Source of the DNA: G963677445 sp963678275
GTDB lineage: Bacteria; Bacteroidota; Ignavibacteria; Ignavibacteriales; Melioribacteraceae
DNA length: 64,000 nucleotides
Reading direction: 5' to 3'
NCBI GenBank assembly: GCA_963678275.1
Contig: OY782765.1
Span: 5,518,001 to 5,582,000 of the forward strand
Numbering within the stretch: the first letter of the stretch is position 1; every line of letters begins with the position of its first letter. The notes below the pieces were generated by a model. That model did not search any database, was not told where the DNA came from, and saw only the letters and a list, made by a program, of their open reading frames with translations. A program made the position numbers and the translations under genes. Positions 17,891-26,078 of this stretch are shown here, piece after piece.

Positions 17891-17971
17891 TTAAAACTCA
17901 GCTTGAAAATAAACGCTCATTCCCCTGTTTCTTTGTTGATAATTAAATGCCGTATCAATATAAACCGGCAG
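17891..17971 (-). pseudogene. T3: 26-codon tail fragment of a T gene
   Basis: Minus-strand reading LPVYIDTAFNYQQRNRGMS followed by VYFQAEF and a stop. It matches the PWYIDYPDPL...RNRGMS part of the T family and the end of T1/T2. No N-terminal part remains upstream. It sits at the position a T gene occupies upstream of L6 and L4, so it marks the outer end of the array. Confidence 0.7.
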
Positions 17972-18010
17972 ACAGAATTACCCGGTAAATTGTTGGTTAA
18001 ACGAAATCTT

Positions 18011-18046
18011 GCCATTTTGCGTAGAATTTAACTGCTTATGGAATAA
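18011..18046 (+). repeat. Copy of the dispersed GCCATTTTGCGTAGAATTT motif
   Basis: Reads gccattttgcgtagaattt followed by aactgcttatggaataa. Other copies: 54998-55035, about 59008-59043, 59487-59520 and 59984-60018 on the plus strand; 47812-47849 and 61207-61244 on the minus strand; a degenerate copy near 5868. Not palindromic. Confidence 0.7.
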
Positions 18047-18466
18047 TCATAGCAAAACCGCACGAAATTCGCGCGCTCTGAATAACTTTTCAATCGTAAA
18101 AATCAGCGAAATCCTCGTAATCAGTGTTATCCGCGGTGGTGTAGTTATTTTTGCCTTGACAATGAAGAAAAAAAACAAACTCCTTTAAATTTTTATTTCC
18201 GATTTTAGAAATTTTTTATTTATTTTTCCGCCATGGAAAAATGCTTTAATATCGGTCGGAACAAAAAAAAGCAAAATCTTTTAAAAGACCCCGGCAGGGT
18301 CAAAACCTCTCGTATCACCCCGGATTCTCTATCAATTAAACATCTTCATTCTGTTAAATTATTGTTAAGCATTTTTAAAGCATTGCACAATAGAAACCTT
18401 ACTGATAATTTATCGCCTGGAATTTAAATAAATTAACCATCTAACAAATATGAGGATAGGAAAACT
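18047..18466. other. Intergenic region upstream of the TonB receptor gene
   Basis: No gene seen. The last 20 bases contain the ribosome site of the receptor gene (GAGGATAGGAAAACT-ATG). A TTGACA occurs at about 18155 without a convincing -10 partner. The promoter of 18467-21163 should lie here but I cannot assign it. Confidence 0.4.
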
Positions 18467-21163
18467 ATGTTAAAACCTTACAAATGGTATTTCCTTTTAG
18501 TATTTCTGTTTGCCGGCGCTATTTTCGGTCAGACTTATAAAATGACCGGTAAAGTGACAAGCTTCGATACAGGTGAAGCTTTAATCGGCGCTAATGTTTA
18601 CGTAAAAAACCTGAGTATCGGCGCAGCAACCGATATGGATGGAAATTACGAATTTGAAGTCCCCGCGGGAACTCACACCATTGTATGTTCCTACATAGGT
18701 TTTGAAACACAGGAAGAAATGGTTACAGTAAGAAACAATACTGAACTGCATTTCAGACTAAATGATTTTGAATTTTCTCTTTCAGTTACAGTGCTTGCCG
18801 ACAGGGCAAAAGAAAGAGAAACACCGGTTGCATTTACAGATGTCGATAAGAGACAAATGGAAACACAGCTCGGATCACAGGATATTCCCCTAATTCTGAA
18901 CACAACTCCTTCCGTTTATTCCACCATGCAGGGTGGCGGTTCGGGTGACGCGAGATTTAATGTACGCGGTTTCGACCAGAGAAATATCGCAATCATGATC
19001 AATGGTGTTCCGGTAAATGATATGGAAAACGGCTGGGTTTACTGGTCAAACTGGGATGGCGTCGCCGATGCTACTTCTTCACTTCAGATGCAGAGAGGCC
19101 TCAGCGCTGTTAACCTCGCTACTCCTTCAGTCGGCGGTACAATGAATATCATTACCGACCCGACACAGCAGAACATGGGTTTTAAATTTAAACAGGAACT
19201 TGGAAATGACGGATTCCTGAAATCCACACTTTTCGGCCACACAGGTCTTATCAACAAACAGTTCGCTTTCAGCGCCGGCGCGGTAAGAAAAGTTGGCGAC
19301 GGCGTTATGGACAAAACATGGACCGACGCATGGGCTTATTATTTTGGCGCCGCGTGGAATGTTGATGATGATAACCGCCTCGAACTTTACGCTCTTGGCG
19401 CTCCCCAGAGACATGGCCAGAACCTTTACAAACAGAATATCGCTGTATACGATCAGGATTACGCGAAAGATCTTGATGGTTACGATGTCGCGGCATTTGG
19501 TAAATACAATGAAGTAGGCAGAACTTTCAACCAGAACTGGTCGCCTGTCAGCTCTTCTTATACCGGCGAGCAGTACTGGAATACAGGTTCAGACGAACGT
19601 TATGATGAAACTTTTCTCAACGAGAGAGAAAACTACTACCACAAACCACAGGTTAACCTTAACTGGTATTCCAATCTTTCTAAAAAACTTTCTCTTTACA
19701 CAACTGTTTATTATTCAGGCGGAGAAGGCGGCGGATCAGGAACTTATGGTTCTATTATCAATCAGCCCAGAGTGCCTGGTAATGCGTGGTATGCCAGCGC
19801 GCCATATTATGTGGATTGGGACGCTACCATTGCGAGAAATGATACATCTTCGACAGGCTCACTCGGTATCCTGAGAAACTCTGTAAACAACCAGTGGACA
19901 ATTGGCGGCTTGGTTAAAGCCTATCTCAAAGCCACCAAAAACTTTAAAGCTTCTGTCGGCCTCGATATCAGAACCGCTGAAATTGAACATTACCGTGAAG
20001 TTCGCGACCTGCTTGGCGGCAATTATTATTATTATTCAGGAAACGACTTCGATTCACCCGGACAGTATCAAAAAGGTCTTGGTGATAAAATCGCTTATGA
20101 TTTTACAAACAACGTTAATTGGATCGGCGGTTATATTCAGGGTGAATACAGCAAAGATAAATTCACCGTTTATGGAACAGTCGGTTATTCAACAATCAAA
20201 TACAAACATACCAACCACTTCAAAATGGCCGCCGATGGCGGAGAAACTGTTGTTGAATCAGATAATATCGGCGGATACCAGGTCAAAGGCGGGGCAAGTT
20301 ACCGCGCTACAGATAACGTGACAGTTTACGCGAATGCCGGTTTTGTTTCCAAAGTTCCGATATTTGATAATGTTATCGATGATCAAACCAGCTTTAAGAA
20401 TGAAGATTATACAAATGAAAAATTTACATCATTTGAAGCCGGTATAAACTTCGTGCCGGCGCACAGACATTATTTCGCCAGATTAAATGGTTATTATACA
20501 CAGTGGAACGACAGAACCACCAAATATGAAGATTACCAGTATAATACTGATGAAATCAATATGTTTCTCTCGGGTGTTGACGCAACTCATATCGGCGTGG
20601 AATTTGAAGCCGGATATCAGCCATTCAGATATGGCAGATTTGACGCTTCGGCATCAATAGGAAGCTGGGAATATACTGATGATGTAAAAGGCACCGCTAA
20701 AGTGCCCGGATCAGGTGTTTCAGAAGAAGTATTTATCGCGATCAAAGACCTTAAAGTTGGCGACGCTCCACAGACACAGTTTGCTCTTTCAGGAACCGCT
20801 TATCCGGTCGATGGCATGATGCTGCAGGTTGTATTCAAATATTTCACAAGCCACTACGCCGCGTTCAACCCCTTCGACAGAATTGTATACACTGGTGAAG
20901 AAGCTGACCGTACAAAAAGTTGGGAAGTCCCCGGTTACGGACTGCTTGATCTGCATTTCGCATATGACCTTCCTTTCAATATGAAAGGTGTTAAAGCAAC
21001 ATTATTCGGTCATGTATTCAATCTTCTTGATACAATCTATGTTCAGGACGCTACAGATAACTCACAGTACAACGCGTGGGATAATGACCATGACGCTGAT
21101 GACGCTGAAGTATATCTTGGCCTTCCAAGAACTTTCAATCTTGGAATCTCAATCCAGTACTAA
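18467..21163 (+). CDS. TonB-dependent receptor with N-terminal carboxypeptidase-regulatory-like domain
   Basis: 898-residue outer-membrane transporter. Signal peptide at 1-21 (FLFAGAIFG). CarboxypepD_reg-like beta-sandwich at about 24-105 (GKVTSFDTGEALIGANVYVK ... AATDMDGNYEFEVPAG). TonB plug at about 115-235 (PSVYSTMQGGGSGDARFNVR, GVPVNDMENGWVYWSNWDG). Then a long 22-strand-type barrel ending in LGISIQY with a C-terminal aromatic residue, as outer-membrane proteins need. No SusD gene is adjacent, so it is not a classical SusCD pair; the substrate is unknown. It stands alone, with a strong terminator 20 bp downstream. Confidence 0.9.
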   Translation: MLKPYKWYFLLVFLFAGAIFGQTYKMTGKVTSFDTGEALIGANVYVKNLSIGAATDMDGNYEFEVPAGTHTIVCSYIGFETQEEMVTVRNNTELHFRLNDFEFSLSVTVLADRAKERETPVAFTDVDKRQMETQLGSQDIPLILNTTPSVYSTMQGGGSGDARFNVRGFDQRNIAIMINGVPVNDMENGWVYWSNWDGVADATSSLQMQRGLSAVNLATPSVGGTMNIITDPTQQNMGFKFKQELGNDGFLKSTLFGHTGLINKQFAFSAGAVRKVGDGVMDKTWTDAWAYYFGAAWNVDDDNRLELYALGAPQRHGQNLYKQNIAVYDQDYAKDLDGYDVAAFGKYNEVGRTFNQNWSPVSSSYTGEQYWNTGSDERYDETFLNERENYYHKPQVNLNWYSNLSKKLSLYTTVYYSGGEGGGSGTYGSIINQPRVPGNAWYASAPYYVDWDATIARNDTSSTGSLGILRNSVNNQWTIGGLVKAYLKATKNFKASVGLDIRTAEIEHYREVRDLLGGNYYYYSGNDFDSPGQYQKGLGDKIAYDFTNNVNWIGGYIQGEYSKDKFTVYGTVGYSTIKYKHTNHFKMAADGGETVVESDNIGGYQVKGGASYRATDNVTVYANAGFVSKVPIFDNVIDDQTSFKNEDYTNEKFTSFEAGINFVPAHRHYFARLNGYYTQWNDRTTKYEDYQYNTDEINMFLSGVDATHIGVEFEAGYQPFRYGRFDASASIGSWEYTDDVKGTAKVPGSGVSEEVFIAIKDLKVGDAPQTQFALSGTAYPVDGMMLQVVFKYFTSHYAAFNPFDRIVYTGEEADRTKSWEVPGYGLLDLHFAYDLPFNMKGVKATLFGHVFNLLDTIYVQDATDNSQYNAWDNDHDADDAEVYLGLPRTFNLGISIQY

Positions 21164-21182
21164 AAATAAATTTTCTTCAAAA

Positions 21183-21210
21183 AACCCCTCGCCCAGAGGG
21201 GTTTTTTTTT
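21183..21210 (+). terminator. Rho-independent terminator of the TonB receptor gene
   Basis: Stem aacccctc / gaggggtt with a 5-base loop, directly followed by a run of T. It lies 20 bp after the stop codon. Confidence 0.9.
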
Positions 21211-21241
21211 GCATTTTTGTGGATAACAAATTGAGTATATA

Positions 21242-22438
21242 ATGAAAAAAGCAATAATCTTTCTTCTTATCTTCATTTCGTTTGAACTTTTTGCCGAACA
21301 GCCATATGTTATCCTGATCTCTTTTGACGGATTCAGGTGGGATTACCCTGACCGGGGCATTTCGCCTGAGCTGAAAAAAATGGAGGAGCGGGGGGTAAGG
21401 GCAATATCTTTCAGACCCGCGTTCCCTTCAAAAACTTTCCCCAATCATTATTCCATTATCACCGGGATGTTTCCGGAAAACCATGGCATTATCATGAATT
21501 ATTTCCGCAATCCGAATACAGGTGAAATTTACCGCCTGGGCGATACAGTATCGGTGAGAGACGGGAAATGGTACCAGGGTGAAGCATTCTGGGAAACCGC
21601 CCGCCGCAACGGAGTAAAAACCGCCTCATATTTCTGGCCCGGCTCCGAATTAAGACAGGAAGAAAGACGCCCCGATTATATTGAAAAGTATGAACATAAA
21701 AGACCTTACAGGCAGAGAGTAGATGGAGTTATCGAATGGCTGAAACTTCCCTGGGAAAAAAGACCGAAATTCATTACCCTGTATTTTGACGCAACCGATT
21801 CCTACGCCCACCGATATGGCCCCGAATCGGAGGAAACCAACTTCGCTATCCGGCAGCTCGACAGCCTCGTGGGATACCTGAAAAAAGGCTTAGCTGCCAC
21901 TTCCCTCGCCGACAGCGTAAATATCATTATAGTTTCCGATCATGGAATGACTGAAGTCAGCGATGAAAAAACGGTAAGGATTGATAATCTGCTCACCGGT
22001 TATGATTATGAGTACACCGGCGGCGGCCCGATTATGATGATTGACGCCCCAAAAAATGAACTGGATGAAATTTTTAACCTGCTTCGTTCCAAAGAGGAGC
22101 ATTATCGTACTTACCGGAAAGAAAACCTGCCCGAATGGTTCAATTTTTCCGCTCATCCTTTTATTTCGCCGATAATCCTTATTGCCGATATCGGGTGGTC
22201 AGTTGAAGCGGGGGAAAAACGGTATTCATCATTAGGCAATCATGGTTATGAAAAAGATCATATAGATATGCATGGCATATTTTTCGCCGAGGGACCCTCA
22301 TTCAGGAAGGGTTTTAAAACCGGCACTTTATGGAATGTGGATGTTTATCCCCTTCTTTGTGAAATCTATGGAATTTCTCCCCGCTCCAATATTGACGGTT
22401 GCCTGGAAAGGATAGGTTTTATTTTAAGTGAACGATAA
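21242..22438 (+). CDS. Ectonucleotide pyrophosphatase/phosphodiesterase-type (alkaline phosphatase superfamily) enzyme
   Basis: 398-residue exported enzyme with a signal peptide (FLLIFISFELFA). Alkaline phosphatase superfamily, NPP branch: metal-binding Asp in ISFDGFRWDYPD, nucleophile Thr in FPSKTFPNHYSIITGMFPEN, further ligands in YFDATDSYAHRYGPES (Asp, His), IIVSDHGMTE (Asp, His) and NHGYEKDHIDMHG (His). All the expected two-zinc ligands are present. Family members hydrolyse nucleotide phosphodiesters or lysophospholipids; the actual substrate cannot be told. It is not obviously in an operon with the M16 genes that begin 62 bp downstream. Confidence 0.9.
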   Translation: MKKAIIFLLIFISFELFAEQPYVILISFDGFRWDYPDRGISPELKKMEERGVRAISFRPAFPSKTFPNHYSIITGMFPENHGIIMNYFRNPNTGEIYRLGDTVSVRDGKWYQGEAFWETARRNGVKTASYFWPGSELRQEERRPDYIEKYEHKRPYRQRVDGVIEWLKLPWEKRPKFITLYFDATDSYAHRYGPESEETNFAIRQLDSLVGYLKKGLAATSLADSVNIIIVSDHGMTEVSDEKTVRIDNLLTGYDYEYTGGGPIMMIDAPKNELDEIFNLLRSKEEHYRTYRKENLPEWFNFSAHPFISPIILIADIGWSVEAGEKRYSSLGNHGYEKDHIDMHGIFFAEGPSFRKGFKTGTLWNVDVYPLLCEIYGISPRSNIDGCLERIGFILSER

Positions 22439-22500
22439 AAATTGAATATCTGTTTGAATAGGATTAGATTGTATATTTTTATTCCTGAGAGTGGGACAGA

Positions 22501-23772
22501 ATGAGTGAGTTATTAAATATTAAAGTAAAAAAATACACACTGGAAAACGGACTGGAAGTAATTTTATACCCCGATAATTCCCTTCCGGTAACGGCGGTTA
22601 ATATCTGGTATAAAACCGGATCGGCCAATGAAGTAAAAGGTAAAACGGGGCTCGCGCATCTTTTTGAACATATGATGTTCCAGGGGTCGGTTAACGTTCC
22701 GAAAGAGAAACATTTTAAGTATATCCAGGAAGCGGGGGGAACGCTTAACGGCTCGACGAGCAACGACCGGACCAATTATTTCGAAACGGTCCCGTCAAAT
22801 TTTCTTGAAATGGCTTTATGGCTTGAATCGGACAGAATGGGTTTTCTGCTTCCCGCCCTTGACCAGGCAAAGCTGGATAACCAGAAAGATGTGGTAATGA
22901 ATGAGAGAAGGCAGCGCTATGATAACCAGCCATACGGCCGTTCCTGGGAGCTCCTTTTTTCAAATCTCTTCCCCCCGGAACATCCCTATCACTGGCCTGT
23001 TATCGGGTGGATGGAGGATATTGAAAAGTTTGAACTTGAGGACGCGAAAAATTTCTTCAGAACTCATTATTCGCCATCAAACGCGAGTCTGGTTATCGGG
23101 GGCAATATAAATATTGAAAAAACAAAGCTGCTGGTTGAAAAATATTTTGCCGAAATTCCCTCTTTTGGAAATCCTGATATACCGGATGTTCCCGAAAGGC
23201 CGTTAACGGAAAATAAAAAAATCATACATCCGGATAATATAATCGTGCCGAAACTTTTTCTCGGCTGGCAGTCGAATAAACTTTTCGCCCGTTACGACGC
23301 TCCTCTTGACATAGCTGCCGATATACTTGCCGGTTCAAAAAGTTCTATTCTTCAAAGGGTTCTCGTGCATGAAAAACAGGTGGCGACAGATATCGCGGCG
23401 TTTCAGTATTCGGGAAAGTATGCAGGAGTATTTTTTATCATAGCAACACCGGGACCCGGCTATCCACCCGATGATCTTAAAGAGGAAATTCTTTCTCTTA
23501 TCGGAGAGGTAGGTAAAGGCAATGTGAATGAACGGGATATCATGAGGTCAAAAAACAGTATATATTCTTCATACATTTATTCACTTCAGCATCTCTCCTC
23601 ACTTACAGACCAGATCAATAATTATAATTGCAACAGGGGAGAGCCTGAGTCCTTTATTTATGACACACAGAGATATCAGCAAATCGTTAAGGAGGAGGTC
23701 ATCGAGGCTGTCAGCCGTTATCTGACCAAACCACATGTCGAACTGCAAATAGTAAGAGGAGAAGAGAACTGA
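22501..23772 (+). CDS. M16 family zinc peptidase (catalytic subunit type)
   Basis: 423-residue insulinase/pitrilysin-type protease. The inverted zinc motif HxxEH is in GLAHLFEHMMFQGS, with the distal Glu in the NERRQRYDNQPYG region. The typical processing-peptidase style sequence NWIYKTGSANE-like NIWYKTGSANEVKGKTG is present. No signal peptide is evident. It forms a two-gene unit with 23774-25132, whose ATG comes 1 base after this stop, so they are translationally coupled. Such pairs act as heterodimers in which this subunit supplies the zinc site. Confidence 0.9.
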   Translation: MSELLNIKVKKYTLENGLEVILYPDNSLPVTAVNIWYKTGSANEVKGKTGLAHLFEHMMFQGSVNVPKEKHFKYIQEAGGTLNGSTSNDRTNYFETVPSNFLEMALWLESDRMGFLLPALDQAKLDNQKDVVMNERRQRYDNQPYGRSWELLFSNLFPPEHPYHWPVIGWMEDIEKFELEDAKNFFRTHYSPSNASLVIGGNINIEKTKLLVEKYFAEIPSFGNPDIPDVPERPLTENKKIIHPDNIIVPKLFLGWQSNKLFARYDAPLDIAADILAGSKSSILQRVLVHEKQVATDIAAFQYSGKYAGVFFIIATPGPGYPPDDLKEEILSLIGEVGKGNVNERDIMRSKNSIYSSYIYSLQHLSSLTDQINNYNCNRGEPESFIYDTQRYQQIVKEEVIEAVSRYLTKPHVELQIVRGEEN

Positions 23773-23773
23773 T

Positions 23774-25132
23774 ATGAAAAAGACCGACAGATCATCAATG
23801 CCTCTGCCGGCAGAAGAGCTTGTTTTTAATCTGCCGAAAATAAACCGGTTTACTCTAAATAACGGAATGGAAGCGCTTTTAATAAGAAAAGATAATCTTC
23901 CGATAGTGAAAATCAATCTGGTTTCGATATCGGGGAGCAGATTTGACGGCGCTGACAAAAGCGGGCTGTCTTATTTTATGTCGATGCTTATTGATGAAGG
24001 AGCGGGAAAGAGGAGCGCGTTTGAGATTGAGGATGAACTTGAGTTTCTGGGTTCGGCAATGTCTGTTTCAGCAAGTCATGATTCGGTAGTTCTCTCCCTT
24101 ATCACTCTGAAAGAAAATCTGGAAAAATCTTTATCTATTCTGGCCGATGTTTATAAATCGCCTCAGTTTAACGATTCCGATTTTATTCGTGAACGTTCAA
24201 AGCTGCTTAATAAAATAAAACAGTTAAATGATGATCCGGGGTTCGCGGCATCGGTTTTACTGGAAAAATATCTTTACGAAGGCAGTTATTATGAAAATCC
24301 CACAACGGGGTTATTCAGCCAGGTGGAAAATCTTAATAACAGTGATATAAAAGACTACTATAATAATATACTCCGCAAATCCACCACCGCTTTGCTTGTA
24401 GTCGGCGATGTTGAACAGGCTGAAGTGGAAACACTGCTGGGAAATTATTTCGGCAGAGAGGACTACAGCGCTGAAATTAAGGAAAAATCTGTTCCCGTTA
24501 ACCCGGCGGAAAACAGGATATATTTGTTCCAGCGAAACAATTCCGCCCAGTCGGAAATACGGGTGGGAAATCTTACCAGCGGAAGAGGAGCCCCCGACTT
24601 TTACAGTAAATCATTGCTGAATACAATACTCGGCGGGCAGTTTTCGAGCAGGATAAATCTGAATCTCAGGGAGGATAAAGGATATACATATGGCGCTAAT
24701 TCCTCCTTCAATTATCATCGGCAGAGCGGCTATTTTATGGCAAATACTTCGGTGGAAACAATAAATACAGTTCCGGCATTAAAAGAAATATTCAAAGAAA
24801 CAGAAAAAATTGATAAGGATATTTCGGAGGATGAACTGAATTTTGCCCGTTCTTATCTTGTCAGGCGCTATCCTTCACTTTTCGAAACATGGCACCAGAT
24901 GGGCAATCATCTGATAAATATTTTTCTGCATAATCTGCCCGACAATTATTTTAATTTGTACGTGGATAAACTGAATGAATGTACAACAAATGAACTGATG
25001 GAGGCTGCTTCAAAAAATATTACAGGCAGGGAAAAAACGGTTGTGCTTGTAGGAGATATTGAATCATTCCGGAAAGAACTGGACTCTGTTGAAGGTTATA
25101 AATTATTGAATGTTGACGATTTCCCCGGGTAG
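23774..25132 (+). CDS. M16 family peptidase-like partner subunit without zinc site
   Basis: 452 residues, M16 fold. Where the active subunit has HxxEH this one reads SGLSYFMSMLIDEGAG, so the zinc site is lost. The C-terminal R/Y-type motif region is retained (NLREDKGYTYGANSSFNYH), which in M16 heterodimers contributes to substrate binding. Coupled to 22501-23772. Its last 37 bases overlap the convergent gene at 25096-26076. Confidence 0.88.
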   Translation: MKKTDRSSMPLPAEELVFNLPKINRFTLNNGMEALLIRKDNLPIVKINLVSISGSRFDGADKSGLSYFMSMLIDEGAGKRSAFEIEDELEFLGSAMSVSASHDSVVLSLITLKENLEKSLSILADVYKSPQFNDSDFIRERSKLLNKIKQLNDDPGFAASVLLEKYLYEGSYYENPTTGLFSQVENLNNSDIKDYYNNILRKSTTALLVVGDVEQAEVETLLGNYFGREDYSAEIKEKSVPVNPAENRIYLFQRNNSAQSEIRVGNLTSGRGAPDFYSKSLLNTILGGQFSSRINLNLREDKGYTYGANSSFNYHRQSGYFMANTSVETINTVPALKEIFKETEKIDKDISEDELNFARSYLVRRYPSLFETWHQMGNHLINIFLHNLPDNYFNLYVDKLNECTTNELMEAASKNITGREKTVVLVGDIESFRKELDSVEGYKLLNVDDFPG

Positions 25133-26076
25133 ATCAATTTATACCCTTTTTTTTCGATCCGCAGAAGATCACTTTCCACCAGGTAAAAGTTTTCGGGTGA
25201 AAGGAGAAAAAAATATTCCCTTCCTTCTATAGATGAACTAATATAAAACCGGAGCAGAGAAAGAATATTATTATCACTCAGTGGTTTCAGCTCAGTAATT
25301 TTATTGATTGGTATAATGCCGAGACCGTTTCTTATCAGCTTTCTCTTTATCTTTTTATATAACTGTGAAGAGGTGTCGACAACAACCGAGGCGTCGGAGG
25401 AGAAGTAGCGGATATAAGCTGCTATTGTTTTTGTCAGCCTGAAGTCGCTGAAACCTGCCGATAGTTTCAGGTTTTCATCACTGATCTCCGCGTTAAAGTT
25501 CAGGTACCATTCCTTACCCGCGTTTTCAATATTACGGTATAGCTCTAAATTATTTCTGTCCGGCAAAAGAATGAAAGCGAGGGGCAGAGGAGACCTGAGC
25601 ATTTTATTTATTTCAGAGGGAGCAAGTTCTTCAATACCGCTGATAAATATCGAAAAGAATGCCGGCTTTCGTTTAAGGAGTGTATCTCTTTTAACAGATA
25701 TTTTCAGAATATCTCTTTGACCGTTACTGATATTTATTGCTGATTCGAAATATTTTTTTTTAACTTCCGATTCAAGTCGCAGGCCGCTGTTTTCACATAG
25801 AGCCGACAGATCATTTATGAAAATTTCGGGGAAAATATCGGCAGGCAATTTAACCTTGCTTACCGGCGGTTCACCCGAAACGGTCTCGCAGAACATTCCA
25901 ATATCCATCCGGTATCCTGAAAGAGCCTGTGAAAGCATCGAGTCAGCTTCGGCGAAGCCCGGTTTTTCCGTGTCGCTTTTCGCGGGCTTGTTGTAATTTT
26001 CGAGTATCAGATTTGCCGCAAGCAGGGCCAAAGCAAAAATACCCAGCCAGAGCGCTATTTTATTCTTTATATTCAA
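25096..26076 (-). CDS. Membrane-anchored protein resembling divergent polysaccharide deacetylase (YibQ-type)
   Basis: 326 residues with one N-terminal membrane segment (IALWLGIFALALLAANLIL). The C-terminal part reads like the divergent polysaccharide deacetylase family (Polysacc_deac_2): FFSIFISGIEELAP, LRSPLPLAFILLPD, then YLNFNAEI and ASVVVDTSSQL, but the usual catalytic Asp/His pattern is not obvious, so it may be inactive. Assignment is tentative. The start codon is TTG, 2 bases after the stop of the sensor kinase gene, so it is coupled to it. The 3' end overlaps the convergent M16 gene by 37 bp. Confidence 0.6.
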   Translation of the reverse strand: MNIKNKIALWLGIFALALLAANLILENYNKPAKSDTEKPGFAEADSMLSQALSGYRMDIGMFCETVSGEPPVSKVKLPADIFPEIFINDLSALCENSGLRLESEVKKKYFESAINISNGQRDILKISVKRDTLLKRKPAFFSIFISGIEELAPSEINKMLRSPLPLAFILLPDRNNLELYRNIENAGKEWYLNFNAEISDENLKLSAGFSDFRLTKTIAAYIRYFSSDASVVVDTSSQLYKKIKRKLIRNGLGIIPINKITELKPLSDNNILSLLRFYISSSIEGREYFFLLSPENFYLVESDLLRIEKKGYKLIYPGKSSTFNNL

Positions 26077-26078
26077 GC

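Larger units (their letters stand above)
4165..17971 (-). repeat. Tandem cassette array of lipoprotein (L) and T9SS-protein (T) genes
   Basis: In transcription order: T3 remnant, L8, L7, T2, L6, L5, T1, L4, L3, L2, T0, L1, full-length T (which extends to 1409). The ancestral unit appears to be an L gene followed by a T gene about 50 bp downstream. L-L junctions (L8-L7, L4-L3) carry short T-tail remnants. Only the last T gene is complete. Confidence 0.85.

Noticed and set aside
1409..17971. Diversity-generating retroelement as the source of variation in the array
   Set aside because: No reverse transcriptase and no template repeat with adenine-directed differences; differences are blockwise, as from recombination.
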